Below are positions 26,613-35,596 of a stretch of DNA of 64,000 bases, in pieces. Where the stretch lies: NCBI RefSeq assembly GCF_014648415.1, contig NZ_BMRB01000006.1, positions 1 through 64,000 of the forward strand. Reading direction: 5' to 3'. The stretch comes from Actinokineospora fastidiosa. GTDB lineage: Bacteria > Actinomycetota > Actinomycetes > Mycobacteriales > Pseudonocardiaceae. The notes beneath the pieces were generated by a model that ran no database searches, was not told the origin of the DNA, and was given only the letters and a program-made list of their open reading frames with translations. The translations under genes and the position numbers were made by a program. The first letter of the stretch is position 1. Each line of letters starts with the position of its first letter.

Positions 26613-27866
26613 TCAGCGCAGCGGGTCGAACTCGCGCAGCGCGGCGGGCTGTTTGCCGGTGGTGACCTGTTCGGCCAGCAGGCGGCCGGTGATCGGGCCG
26701 TGGGCGAGGCCCCACATGCCGTGGCCGCTCGCGACGTAGACGTTCGGCGCGCGCACGGCGCCGATCAGCGCCCGTCCGTCCGGGGTGACCGGGCGCGGGC
26801 CCACCCAGACGTCGGTGCGCTCGTCCCAGCGCACGCCGTCCAGCAGCGGGCGGGCGGAGGCGATGATCGCGTCCAGCCGGGCGGGCACGCCGGGGGCGTC
26901 CGGGTCGCGGAACTCCATCGTGCCCGCGACGCGCAGCGCGCCCTGGTAGGGCGTGCACGCGACCCGCACGTCGGGGAGGTAGACCGGGCCGGGGACGGGG
27001 TGGTCGACGGGCACGGTGAACGAGTACCCGCGCCCCGCGCGGACCGGCACCCGCACGCCCCACTCGCGGGCCATCCGGGACAGCCACGCGCCGGTCGCCA
27101 CGACGGCGACGTCAGCGGACACCGCCGGGCCGGTGCGCGGGTACACGGTGACGCCCTGGCTGTGCGTGCGCACGCCCGCGGCCTCGAACAGCCGGATCGT
27201 CGCGCCGCGGGCGACGACGGCCCGCCCGAGCGCCTGGACGAACGCGCCGGGGTCGAGGTAGCGCTGGCCCTCCACGCGCACGCCGGTCGTGAGCGCGGAG
27301 GAGGCCAGCGGCACGTGCTCGCGCAGCTGGTCGACCGTCAGCTCGGTGTGCGCGATGGGCTGGCCCGCGTCGGCCATCCTGCGCAGCTCCCGCAGCAGGC
27401 CCTGCGCCTGCCGCTGGGTCCGGAAGGCGGCGGTGATCGGGGCGTCGATGGTGGGCGCGTCCACGCCGTTGGCGGTGAGAACGTCGAAGGCCTCGATGCA
27501 CTCCTCGTTGAACGGCAGGTTCGCCCGGACCGCGCGCGTCCAGGACGACCACCGGCAGTTCGCGGCGAAGCGGGTGAGGAACGCCCACAGGCCCGGGTCA
27601 GCGGTCACCGGGATGTGCAGGGGCGCGGTCGGGCTGAACAGCGACCGCAACCCGTACCGCAACACCGACGGCTCGTTGAGCGGGATCGCCAGCCCCGGCG
27701 CGATCCACCCGGCGTTGCCCCAGGAAGCCCCCGCGGCCACCGAGGCCCGATCGACGACGGTCACCTCGACCCCGCGCTCCTGCAGGAACCAGGCCGTGGA
27801 CAACCCCACGATGCCCGCGCCGACCACGACCGCCGACCGCGGACCGCCATCGATGCGCCCGACCAT
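26613..27866 (-). CDS. D-amino-acid dehydrogenase-like FAD oxidoreductase (DadA family)
   Basis: A 417-residue DAO-fold flavoprotein. The FAD motif VVVGAGIVGLSTAWFLQERG lies near residues 12-31. The covalent-flavin position is absent, as expected for DadA. The C-terminal FAD-contact region reads VYVASGHGMWGLAHGPITGRLLAE. The enzyme probably oxidises a D-amino acid or N-methyl amino acid to the keto acid at the membrane. The start is ATG 27866 because TGGAGG lies 7 bases upstream; an open frame to 27902 lacks such a site. Two copies of a 16-base motif lie in the upstream region. Possible partners are the PucR regulator and catabolic genes upstream. Confidence 0.88.
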   Translation of the reverse strand: MVGRIDGGPRSAVVVGAGIVGLSTAWFLQERGVEVTVVDRASVAAGASWGNAGWIAPGLAIPLNEPSVLRYGLRSLFSPTAPLHIPVTADPGLWAFLTRFAANCRWSSWTRAVRANLPFNEECIEAFDVLTANGVDAPTIDAPITAAFRTQRQAQGLLRELRRMADAGQPIAHTELTVDQLREHVPLASSALTTGVRVEGQRYLDPGAFVQALGRAVVARGATIRLFEAAGVRTHSQGVTVYPRTGPAVSADVAVVATGAWLSRMAREWGVRVPVRAGRGYSFTVPVDHPVPGPVYLPDVRVACTPYQGALRVAGTMEFRDPDAPGVPARLDAIIASARPLLDGVRWDERTDVWVGPRPVTPDGRALIGAVRAPNVYVASGHGMWGLAHGPITGRLLAEQVTTGKQPAALREFDPLR

Positions 27867-28349
27867 GACCAACCTCCAGAAATCGCCCGTCCAGACCAGC
27901 ATGGAACGCCAAGCGCACAGGACCGTTGTCCGTTCCCTACAGTCCGGAAGGGGTCTGCTGTCGGTTCCCTACAGCTGGGGTGGGGGTAGAGCGGGGCTGG
28001 AGAGGAGCGGTGGGTTGCCATCGCTGCCGCCGACCGGGCGGGACGGGACAGGCCGGGGTGGGCGATGAGGGCCCGCTGCGCCGTGGCGAGCCGCGCCCGA
28101 CCCGCCGCCCCAGGGCGAAAGTGGGGTTTCGGGCACGACCCGGCACTGAGCAAGGTCAGCTTGCACCCGACCGGGCAGGCCGGAAGGCGCGTTGCACCGA
28201 TGAGCGGGTTTCGGCGCGACTGGACGATGAGTGAGGTCGGTCTGCGCCTGTCCTGTCGCTGACGCATGTGTGGGGCGACGGTCGGTTTAGGCACGGTCCT
28301 TGCCGGTCAGCGTGCCCAGGGCGCGCCCGGTCTGCGCTGGTGGGGGCGG
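27867..28349. other. 483-bp spacer upstream of dadA-like gene
   Basis: No gene is supported here; the open frames are arginine- and glycine-rich shadows. Close to dadA, the motif TGTCSGTTCCCTACAG (S is C or G) occurs twice in direct orientation at 27927-27942 and 27959-27974. The remainder up to the PucR stop is GC-rich and without clear structure. Confidence 0.6.
27927..27974. promoter_or_regulatory. Direct-repeat operator candidate for dadA-like gene
   Basis: TGTCCGTTCCCTACAG at 27927-27942 is repeated as TGTCGGTTCCCTACAG at 27959-27974, 32 bases or three helical turns apart and 15 of 16 identical. GGAACG at 27903-27908 mirrors the CGTTCC inside the first copy. The array begins 61 bases upstream of the dadA-like start, in the expected promoter zone. 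Confidence 0.5.
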
Positions 28350-29855
28350 TTACAGCTCGCCGGTGGCGGCTAGGTCGATGATCATGCCTAGGCGTTTGCG
28401 GGGGTCGGCTAGGTCGAGGGTCGTCACCTCGGACATCTTGCGGAGGCGGTAGCGGACGGTGTTCTGGTGGATGCCGAGGAGGTCTCCCGCCTCGGCCAGG
28501 TCGCCTTGGGCTTCCAGCCAGGCTCGGAGGGTCGCGGCGTACTGGGTGCCGTGTTCGCGATCGTGTCTGCGGAGTTCGGCCACCGGGCCTCGGGCGGGGG
28601 TGCGGCCGGTGCGGGCGGCGGCGCGGAGGCGTTGGAGGAGGATGTCGTCCCACGACTCGTCGTAGGCCGGGGGTGGGGAGGCGGGGTCGCGGGCCTCGTG
28701 GAGGGCCAGGCACTCGTCGGCCTCCTGGCGGCAGGCGGGGAGTTCGGCCGCCGACGCCGAGCCGCCGATCCCGGCCCAGACGGCCAGCTCCGCGTGCAGC
28801 GCGGCCACCCACTCGCGGGCGGCGGCCACGTCCTCGCCGGGCAGGACCGTGTAGAGCGTCGTCCCGGACAGGGCGCTGCGACCGGGGCGCGACCAGCCGA
28901 AGCCGGTGGTGGCGCGCTCGAAGGCCAGCAGCAGCGCGGCGTGGCGCTCCTCGTGCGGGCGCAGCGCGATCACCCGCAGCGGGCCCGGCGGCAGGCCCAG
29001 CCTGCTGACCACCGTCGCCGCGTCCGCCGTGCCCTCCAGCAGGCGGATGACCAGGTCGGACTCCACCTGCCGCTCCAGGTCCGCGCTCGCCCGGGAGCGC
29101 AGCAGGTGCAGGGCGACGGTGCGCGCGCCGTCGGTCAGCGCGGTGCGGTGGGCTCCGGTCAGGGGCTCGCCGCAGGTCACCCAGACCGAGCCCAGCACCT
29201 CGCGGCCCGCGCGCACGGCCACGACCATCCGGCCGGTCAGGCCGTGCTCGGCGGCGCGGTCGACGAACAGCGGCTCGGTGGACGCTGCCAGGTGCGCGGT
29301 CACGCCCCGGGCGTCGAACAGCGCGCGCAGCCGTTCGGGCGCCCGGCGGCCCAGGATCGTCTCCGAGCGCGCGGCGTCGGCGCGCTGCTGGGAACGGGAG
29401 TACGCCAGCACCCGGGAGGACCGGTCCTCGATGGTGACCGCCCCGCCGACGGCGTCGGCGAGGCTGTCGGCGAGGGCGAACAGGTCCGTCGGCCCCCGCC
29501 CCGACTCGGTCTCCCTGCCCTCCAGTACGAGCCCGTAGACCACGCCCGCGAGCTGGCTCCAGGAGACGGCGGGATCGACGACCAGCACGGCGATCCCGGC
29601 GGCGGCCCCGACCACCGCGGCCTCCCGCTCGGCCTCGACGCCGCCGTGGACGAGCACCGCGCTCGCGCCCGCCGCCCACGCCACGGCCTGGCCGACGGAT
29701 TCCGCGCCGATGGCCAGGAAGACGTCGCCGCCGACATCACCAGCGTCCTCGCGCATGGCGACGCTGCGCAGCTCGACCGAGCGCGAGACCGGACAGCACG
29801 CCAGACGGACGCCGTAGCCGCCCAGCACGTTCACCAGGCGGTCCAACCGCACCAT
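28350..29855 (-). CDS. PucR-family transcriptional regulator
   Basis: A 501-residue regulator of the PucR/CdaR type. A long sensory half is followed by a GGDEF-like domain and a C-terminal Fis-like helix-turn-helix, DLLGIHQNTVRYRLRKMSE, at about residues 455-475. PucR activates purine and allantoin catabolism in Bacillus, which fits the allantoin operon 600 bases away. It lies in the same orientation as that operon but is not overlapping. ATG 29855 follows a GGGAGAGG site. Targets could also include the dadA-like gene downstream (inference). The last 350 bases have biased C/A-rich codons. Confidence 0.9.
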   Translation of the reverse strand: MVRLDRLVNVLGGYGVRLACCPVSRSVELRSVAMREDAGDVGGDVFLAIGAESVGQAVAWAAGASAVLVHGGVEAEREAAVVGAAAGIAVLVVDPAVSWSQLAGVVYGLVLEGRETESGRGPTDLFALADSLADAVGGAVTIEDRSSRVLAYSRSQQRADAARSETILGRRAPERLRALFDARGVTAHLAASTEPLFVDRAAEHGLTGRMVVAVRAGREVLGSVWVTCGEPLTGAHRTALTDGARTVALHLLRSRASADLERQVESDLVIRLLEGTADAATVVSRLGLPPGPLRVIALRPHEERHAALLLAFERATTGFGWSRPGRSALSGTTLYTVLPGEDVAAAREWVAALHAELAVWAGIGGSASAAELPACRQEADECLALHEARDPASPPPAYDESWDDILLQRLRAAARTGRTPARGPVAELRRHDREHGTQYAATLRAWLEAQGDLAEAGDLLGIHQNTVRYRLRKMSEVTTLDLADPRKRLGMIIDLAATGEL

Positions 29856-29895
29856 GGCCTCTCCCGTCCTCGGGGAGAGTCCACAGTAAGCGGTT

Positions 29896-30378
29896 CTACT
29901 TCAGGTGGTCGTACTGGCCGGGCTGGTAGTCGCCCGCTGGCTGGCGGGTCATGACGTTCACCCGGTTGAAGGCGTTGATGAGGGCGATGGTGAGCACGAT
30001 CGAGGCGAGCTGCTCGTCGTCGAAGTGCTTGGCGGCGTTCGCCCACACCTCGTCGCTGACCCCGCCAGCGGCGTCGGCGATCCGGGTGCCCTCCTCCGCC
30101 AGCTCCAGGGCGGCGCGCTCGGCCTCGGTGTAGACGGTGGCCTCGCGCCAGGTGGCGACCAGGTTGAGGCGCACCGCGGTCTCCCCGGCGTGCGCGGCGT
30201 CCTTGGTGTGCATGTCGATGCAGCCCGCGCAGCCGTTGATCTGGCTGGCGCGGATCTTCACCAGCTCCAGCGTCGCGTGCGGCACCGTCGAGTCCTCCAC
30301 GGCCCGGCCCGCGGCGATGATGTGCTTCATCGCCTTCAGCACGATCGGGTTGGCCATGAGGTTCAGACGCGCGTCCAC
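29896..30378 (-). CDS. AhpD-like carboxymuconolactone decarboxylase-family protein
   Basis: A 160-residue alpha-helical protein with the AhpD active-site signature CAGCIDMH, where Cys50, Cys53 and His57 form the redox and proton-relay set. This motif is used by AhpD in peroxide reduction with lipoamide. The GTG start at 30378 is supported by GGGAGA about 7 bases upstream. An open frame to 30423 has no such site. It stands alone between PucR and alc, in the same direction as both. Confidence 0.9.
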   Translation of the reverse strand: MDARLNLMANPIVLKAMKHIIAAGRAVEDSTVPHATLELVKIRASQINGCAGCIDMHTKDAAHAGETAVRLNLVATWREATVYTEAERAALELAEEGTRIADAAGGVSDEVWANAAKHFDDEQLASIVLTIALINAFNRVNVMTRQPAGDYQPGQYDHLK

Positions 30379-30466
30379 GGTGATCTCCCTTGCCGTTGTC
30401 GATGGGTACGCCCTTACGACCACGCAGACCCGGGATTTGTGACAGCCGTGGATGTGAGGCCCGTCG

Positions 30467-31459
30467 CTACGCGCCGCGGAACGTCTCGATCAGGTCGAGT
30501 CCGGCGGGGGTGAGGGAGCCGAACAGCCGCAGCCGGGCCATGCCGCCGTCGGGATAGATGTCCAGGCGGACGTGCGTGGCCGGGACCGCGTCGGGGATGC
30601 GGAAGCGGTGGCGCGTGTCGGGTTGCAGGCGCGTGCGCGGCAGGAGATGGGCCCAGTCCGCGGAGTCGGACTCCTCCGGGTGGCCCGCCGACAGCGCCGC
30701 CCACCCGGGCGCGTTCCCCTTGAAATGCGTGGTGTCCAGCTCCGCGAAGCGGATGACGCCTTCCGCGGCGAGGCGGACGACGGCCCAGTCGTTGCCGTGG
30801 TCGCGCCTGCGGCGGGTCTCCCAGCCCTCGCCCATGGAGACCGCCATGCCCGGGGCGATGAGGTTGCTCGGCGAGGAGTAGAACATGTCGCTGCACGCGA
30901 TCACGCGGGCGCCGTTCTCCAGCGCGGCCAGGTCGAGCGCGGCCGGGTCGAGCAGCGCCGGGTCGGGGACGGGGTGGCCGTGCACGCGCAGCCGGGCGAT
31001 GCCGCCGTCGGGGTGCATGGTGAGGCGGACGTGGGTGAACCGGCGCGGGTTGTCGACCTCGAACTCCGTGCGGCTGTCGCCGGTCAGCGGCACCCGGGTG
31101 AGCAGTGGTTCCCACGGCCCGAGTTCGGCCGGGTCGGGGTAGCCGGACGCGGCGCACGCGGTGACGGAGCAGGCGGGCGGGTAGTTGCCGGTGAAGAACG
31201 ACGTGTCCACCACGACGCCGCGGATCACCCCGGGCATGCCGAGCCGGATGACCGCGCTGTCGTCGCCGTGGACGCGCCTGCGCCGGGTCTCCCAGCCGTC
31301 GTAGATCTGGCCCCGGTGGCCGAAGGTGTGGGGCTGGTAGCCGGGCGGGGCCGTGGTGATCAGGTTCTCCTTCTCGGCGAAGGTCTCGTCGTCGGCCCAG
31401 ACGACGGAGCCGCCGAAGCGGCGGACGGCGAGGTCGGGCAGGGCCAGCCAGTCGGTCAT
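30467..31459 (-). CDS. alc: Allantoicase
   Basis: A 330-residue allantoicase that converts allantoate to (S)-ureidoglycolate and urea. Two homologous jelly-roll repeats are visible, each with GWETRRRR(V/D)HG (about residues 54-64 and 210-220) and a THVRL motif near the end. The start ATG at 31459 overlaps the allantoinase stop (ATGA). It is the last gene of the aceB-DUF6986-allB-alc operon. Ureidoglycolate would be cleaved to glyoxylate, which malate synthase then uses. Confidence 0.95.
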   Translation of the reverse strand: MTDWLALPDLAVRRFGGSVVWADDETFAEKENLITTAPPGYQPHTFGHRGQIYDGWETRRRRVHGDDSAVIRLGMPGVIRGVVVDTSFFTGNYPPACSVTACAASGYPDPAELGPWEPLLTRVPLTGDSRTEFEVDNPRRFTHVRLTMHPDGGIARLRVHGHPVPDPALLDPAALDLAALENGARVIACSDMFYSSPSNLIAPGMAVSMGEGWETRRRRDHGNDWAVVRLAAEGVIRFAELDTTHFKGNAPGWAALSAGHPEESDSADWAHLLPRTRLQPDTRHRFRIPDAVPATHVRLDIYPDGGMARLRLFGSLTPAGLDLIETFRGA

Positions 31460-32760
31460 GCGGTTCCCCGTTCCAGCAGTTCGCCGCGCGGGCGCTCGGC
31501 CACCGGCTCGCCGCGCAGCCAGGTTGTCCGCACGACGCCGCGCAGGCGCAGACCGTGGTAGGCGCTGACGGGGTTGCGGTGCAAGAGGGTCCGGGCGTCC
31601 ACAACGGACTCCTCGTCCGGCGCGAACGCTACCAGGTCGGCGTCGCACCCCTCGGCGATCCGCCCCTTGCGGCGCAGGCCGACGAACTCGGCGGGAGCGG
31701 TGGCCATCCACCGGACGACGGTGGTCAGCGGGATGCCACGCGCGTGCGCGGCGGTCCAGACCGCAGACAATCCCACCTGCAGCCCGGCGATCCCGCCCCA
31801 CGCCGCGCCGAAGTCGGGCCGCTTCAGCTCGGGTGTGCACGGCGAGTGGTCGCTGACCACCATGGAGATCGTGCCGTCGAGCAGGCCCTGCCAGAGCGCG
31901 TCGCGGTTGGCGGCGTCGCGGATGGGCGGGCAGCACTTGAACGCGGTCGCGCCGTCGGGGATGTCGTCGGCGTGGAAGACCAGGTAGTGGGGGCAGGTCT
32001 CGGCGGTGACGCGCACGCCGGACGCCTGGGCGGCGGCCAGCAGCGGCAGCGACCCCGCGGCCGACAGGTGCACGACGTGCGCGCGGGCCGAGGTCCGGCG
32101 GGCCGCGGCGATGACCAGCTCCACCGCGTTGGTCTCCGCCTCGGCGGGCCGGGAGGCGAGGAAGCCGGGGTAGTCGCGGCCTCGGGCGCGGCCGATCACC
32201 GCGTCGTCCTCGGCGTGGCAGAGCATCGTGCTGTCGAGGTCGGCGATCACCGCCAGGTGCTCCTCCAGTTCGGCCGGGCGCAGGCAGCCGAACTCGGCGA
32301 CGCCGGAGTCGAGCAGGAAGCACTTGAACCCGAACACGCCCGCCCGGTGCAGCGCGGGCAGTTCGCGGGCGTTGCCCGGCACCGCCCCGCCCCAGAAGCC
32401 GACGTCGACGTGGCAGCGGCCGCGCGCGGCGGCCCGCTTGATCTCCAGCGCCCGCGCGTCGGTGGTCGGCGGGAGGCTGTTGAGCGGCATGTCGATCAGC
32501 GTCGTCACCCCGCCCGCGGCGGCCGCGCGGGTCGCGGTGGGGAAGCCCTCCCACTCGGCGCGGCCGGGGTCGTTGACGTGGACGTGGGTGTCGACCAGGC
32601 CGGGGAGCAGCACCTCGTCGTCGGCGAGGTCGACCACGTCGTCCGCGCCCGCGTCGGCGTCGAACGGCTCGACCGCGGCGATCCGGCCCGCGCGCACGCG
32701 CACCGCCGCCGGGACCTCGCCCGCCGGGGTGACGCAGCGGCGCGCCCGGATCAGGGTCAC
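31456..32760 (-). CDS. allB: Allantoinase
   Basis: A 434-residue cyclic amidohydrolase that opens the hydantoin ring of allantoin to allantoate. Metal ligands His59 and His61 are in DTHVHVNDPG. The carbamylated lysine is Lys146 in VFGFKCFLLDSG, and other His residues lie in MLCHAEDD and HVVHLSAAG, with the catalytic Asp in SDHSPC. The GTG start at 32760 overlaps the DUF6986 stop (GTGA). It follows the malate synthase and aldolase-like genes in the operon. Confidence 0.95.
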   Translation of the reverse strand: MTLIRARRCVTPAGEVPAAVRVRAGRIAAVEPFDADAGADDVVDLADDEVLLPGLVDTHVHVNDPGRAEWEGFPTATRAAAAGGVTTLIDMPLNSLPPTTDARALEIKRAAARGRCHVDVGFWGGAVPGNARELPALHRAGVFGFKCFLLDSGVAEFGCLRPAELEEHLAVIADLDSTMLCHAEDDAVIGRARGRDYPGFLASRPAEAETNAVELVIAAARRTSARAHVVHLSAAGSLPLLAAAQASGVRVTAETCPHYLVFHADDIPDGATAFKCCPPIRDAANRDALWQGLLDGTISMVVSDHSPCTPELKRPDFGAAWGGIAGLQVGLSAVWTAAHARGIPLTTVVRWMATAPAEFVGLRRKGRIAEGCDADLVAFAPDEESVVDARTLLHRNPVSAYHGLRLRGVVRTTWLRGEPVAERPRGELLERGTA

Positions 32761-33965
32761 GGGCGCACCAGCGCGGCCAGGTCCTCGGCCGCGAGGCCGG
32801 TGTGCGCGCCGACCTCCTCCGCGGTCAGCGCCCCGCAGTCCACCGCGCGGCGCAGCGATCCGGCCAGCGCCGCCGCGGTGGCGGGCTCGTCCTGCACCGG
32901 GCCCGACCCCGAGCCCAGGTACGCCGCCAGCCGCCGCCCGTCGGCCTCGGCCGTCTCCAGGTGGTGGGTGTAGACGGCGGCGTAGCGGGTGACCAGCTGG
33001 GCCGGGTGCAGGTCCCAGCCCTGGAAGAACCCGTGCGACAGCGCGCGGCGCACCAGCCGGTAGTGCGTCTGCCAGCCGTGCCGGACCGAGGCGAGGTCGC
33101 CGACCGGCAGGACGTTGGTCGAGCCGTCGGACAGCCGCACGCCCGTCCCCGCCGCGGAGACCTGCATGACGTTGCGCGCGAAGTCGCACGCCGCGTGCGC
33201 TAAGTGCTGGTCGGCCGCGGACAGCCCGCAGGCCGCGGTGTAGTCGTAGGTGCCGAAGTGCAGGCCGGACACCCGGCCGCGGCCCGCGGCGATCATCGCG
33301 GGCACGGCGAGGCGCCCGTCGGCGGACACCACCGAGCGGGGCGTCTCGACCTGGATCTCGAACCGCAGCACCCCGCGCGGCAGGTCCAGCCGCTCCTCCA
33401 GCACGTCGAGCACCTCGGCCAGCGCCGCCACCTGGTCGGCCGACGTCACCTTCGGGAAGGTGACCGCGAACCCCGCGGGCGGGCGGCCGAGCCGGGTCAG
33501 CACCAGGTCCAGGGTCCGCATGGACCGCATCAGCAGCGCCGTGGTGTCGAAGGACTTCACCCGCAGGCCCGCCGACGCCAGGCCCCACCCGGCGAGCAGG
33601 TCGGCGGCGCGCGCGGCGTGCGCGTCCTCGACGGAGTCGTCCCGGACGCCGTAGCCGTCCTCGAAGTCCAGGCGCAGGTCCTCCACCGGCTCGGTCTCCA
33701 GCTTGGCGCGCACCCGCTCGTACACCGTGGGCGCCAGGTCCGGCGGCAGGCCGACGATCGCGGCCAGCGCGGCGGCGTCCGGCGCGTGCTCGGCCAGCGC
33801 GGCCAGCGCGGCGGCGCCCCAGCGGGCGGGCAGGTCGGCGTCGGCCCGGTCGGCGGGCACGTAACAGGTGTGCACGGGCTGACGGCCCGCCGCCGTCTTC
33901 TGCTCCGGTGTGGACAGTCGGGAGGCGATGCCGGTCAGCAGCGCCCCGTCGAGCGTGGTGCGCAT
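32757..33965 (-). CDS. DUF6986-family HpcH/HpaI aldolase-like protein
   Basis: A 402-residue TIM-barrel protein related to citramalyl-CoA/HpcH aldolases. LRLDFEDGYG carries the metal-binding acidic residues, EIQVETPRSV is a second glutamate motif, and HFGTYDYTAA lies in the C-terminal part. In Streptomyces the same family sits between malate synthase and allantoinase, so a role in purine or glyoxylate metabolism is likely. Its reaction is unknown; an aldol cleavage or condensation involving glyoxylate is a guess from the fold and context. Start ATG 33965 is 2 bases after the aceB stop. Confidence 0.85.
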   Translation of the reverse strand: MRTTLDGALLTGIASRLSTPEQKTAAGRQPVHTCYVPADRADADLPARWGAAALAALAEHAPDAAALAAIVGLPPDLAPTVYERVRAKLETEPVEDLRLDFEDGYGVRDDSVEDAHAARAADLLAGWGLASAGLRVKSFDTTALLMRSMRTLDLVLTRLGRPPAGFAVTFPKVTSADQVAALAEVLDVLEERLDLPRGVLRFEIQVETPRSVVSADGRLAVPAMIAAGRGRVSGLHFGTYDYTAACGLSAADQHLAHAACDFARNVMQVSAAGTGVRLSDGSTNVLPVGDLASVRHGWQTHYRLVRRALSHGFFQGWDLHPAQLVTRYAAVYTHHLETAEADGRRLAAYLGSGSGPVQDEPATAAALAGSLRRAVDCGALTAEEVGAHTGLAAEDLAALVRP

Positions 33966-33967
33966 GG

Positions 33968-35485
33968 TCAGATCCGTTCGTAGGCGGGCACGGTGAGGAA
34001 GTCCGGGTAGCGCTCGGCCATGGCGACCTCGGCGAACAGCTCGACGGCCGCCGCGCTGCCGGGCAGCGCGGCGCCGACCTCGGCCAGCACGTGGCGCACC
34101 ACGTCCGCGGTGACGCGCTGGCCGGTGTCGAGCACGACGCCGTTGCGCAGCCACTGCCAGACCTGGGAGCGGGCGATCTCGGCGGTGGCGGCGTCCTCCA
34201 TGAGGTTGTGGATGGCCGCCGCGCCCGTCCCGCCGAGCCAGGACATCAGGTAGCGGACGCCGACGTCGACGGCCGAGCGCAGACCCGCCGCCGTCGCCTT
34301 GCCGGGGGTCGAGGCGACGTCGAGCAGGTCGGCCGCGGTGACGGTCCCGTCGGGCACGACGTGACGCTGGTCGGGGGCGTCGCCGAGGACGCGGTCGAAG
34401 ACCTCCCGGCAGACCGGCACCAGGTCGGGGTGGGCCACCCAGGACCCGTCGAAGCCCGCGCCCGCCTCCCGTTCCTTGTCCGCGCGCACCTTCGCCAGCG
34501 CCCGCTCGGTGACCTCCGGGTCGCGCCGGTTCGGGATGAACGCCGCCATGCCGCCGATCGCGTGCGCGCCGCGGCGGTGGCAGGTGCGGACGAGCAGATC
34601 GGTGTAGGCGCGCATCATCGGCGCGGTCATGGTCACGCTGTCGCGGTCGGGCAGCACGTAGTCCGGACCGGCGTCGCGGAAGAACTTGATGACGCTGAAC
34701 AGATAGTCCCAGCGGCCCGCGTTCAGGCCCGCGGCGTGCTCGCGCAGCTCGAAGAGGATCTCGTCCATCTCGAAGGCCGCCGGGATGGTCTCGATCAGCA
34801 CGGTCGCCCGGATGGTGCCGTGCGGGACGCCGAGGTCGGCCTGCGCCTTGGTGAACACGTCGTTCCACAGCCGGGCCTCGAGGTGGCTCTCCAGCTTCGG
34901 CAGGTAGTAGTACGGGCCGCGGTTGTGGAAGAAGTGCAGGCCGAAGTCGACCAGCGCGGCGGGCACGCGCCGCCCGTCGACCTCGATGTGCTTGTCGTCC
35001 AGGTGCCATCCGCGCGGCCGCACGACGATCACCGCGGGCCGCTCGGCCGTCACCGCGTAGTGCTTGCCCTCCGGCGAGGTGTGTTCGAGCACGCCGAGGG
35101 CGGCGTCGCGCAGGACGACCTGGCCACCGACGACGTTGTGCCAGTGCGGGGTGTTGGCGTCCTCCAGGTCGGCCAGCCAGACCCGGGCGCCGGAGTTGAG
35201 GGCGTTGACGGCCATCTTCGGCTCGGTCGGCCCGGTGATCTCGACCCGCCGGTCCCGCAGCGGCCCGGGGACGGGCGCGACGGTCCAGTCGTCCTCCCGG
35301 ACCGCCCGGGTGTCGGCCCGGAAGTCGAGCACCCCCAGCGCGCGCCGCCTTGCCCGTTCGGCCAGCAGTTCGTCCCGCCTGCCCGCGAACTCACGATGCA
35401 GCCCGGCGACGAACCCCAGCGCCTCGGGGGTCAGGATCTCCGTCCCCCGCCGGACCGGTCCGCCGAGCACCTGGATGTCGGCCAT
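33968..35485 (-). CDS. aceB: Malate synthase A
   Basis: A 505-residue malate synthase that condenses glyoxylate with acetyl-CoA. The signature REHAAGLNAGRWDYLFS is near-perfect, and the metal-binding IETIPAAFEMDEIL and DLEDANTPHW segments are intact. This is the roughly 530-residue A class, not the longer G class. It starts at ATG 35485 with no ribosome site, so a leaderless transcript is likely (-10-like CACTAT 6 bases upstream). It heads the allantoin operon, and I infer that it disposes of glyoxylate from ureidoglycolate. Confidence 0.95.
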   Translation of the reverse strand: MADIQVLGGPVRRGTEILTPEALGFVAGLHREFAGRRDELLAERARRRALGVLDFRADTRAVREDDWTVAPVPGPLRDRRVEITGPTEPKMAVNALNSGARVWLADLEDANTPHWHNVVGGQVVLRDAALGVLEHTSPEGKHYAVTAERPAVIVVRPRGWHLDDKHIEVDGRRVPAALVDFGLHFFHNRGPYYYLPKLESHLEARLWNDVFTKAQADLGVPHGTIRATVLIETIPAAFEMDEILFELREHAAGLNAGRWDYLFSVIKFFRDAGPDYVLPDRDSVTMTAPMMRAYTDLLVRTCHRRGAHAIGGMAAFIPNRRDPEVTERALAKVRADKEREAGAGFDGSWVAHPDLVPVCREVFDRVLGDAPDQRHVVPDGTVTAADLLDVASTPGKATAAGLRSAVDVGVRYLMSWLGGTGAAAIHNLMEDAATAEIARSQVWQWLRNGVVLDTGQRVTADVVRHVLAEVGAALPGSAAAVELFAEVAMAERYPDFLTVPAYERI

Positions 35486-35509
35486 TAGGACATAGTGACC
35501 CGCCGATGG

Positions 35510-35559
35510 CCGAACGGGTACCCACCACGCGGTCGCACTCCGTTCCGACATCCGAACGG
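35510..35559 (-). promoter_or_regulatory. Candidate operator of the aceB-allantoin operon
   Basis: CCGAACGG occurs at 35510-35517 and 35552-35559, 42 bases (four turns) apart. CCGTTC at 35540-35545 with GAACGG at 35554-35559 forms a perfect inverted pair around 8 bases. These lie 25-75 bases upstream of the malate synthase start. An IclR-type AllR or the PucR regulator may bind; the half-site alone does not decide. Confidence 0.45.
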
Positions 35560-35583
35560 CCCACCCCCGTCCAGGGGCGGGCC
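35558..35583 (-). terminator. Candidate ftsY terminator hairpin
   Basis: GGCCCACCCC (35558-35567) pairs with GGGGCGGGCC (35574-35583) with one mismatch and a 6-base loop. It lies 13 bases downstream of the ftsY stop codon and separates ftsY from the aceB operon. There is no U-tract. Confidence 0.5.
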
Positions 35584-35596
35584 GTGACGGTCAGGG

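Noticed and set aside
27975-28349. Small genes in the spacer upstream of dadA
   Set aside because: Candidate frames overlap each other, are Arg/Pro-rich and lack ribosome sites. I call it non-coding.
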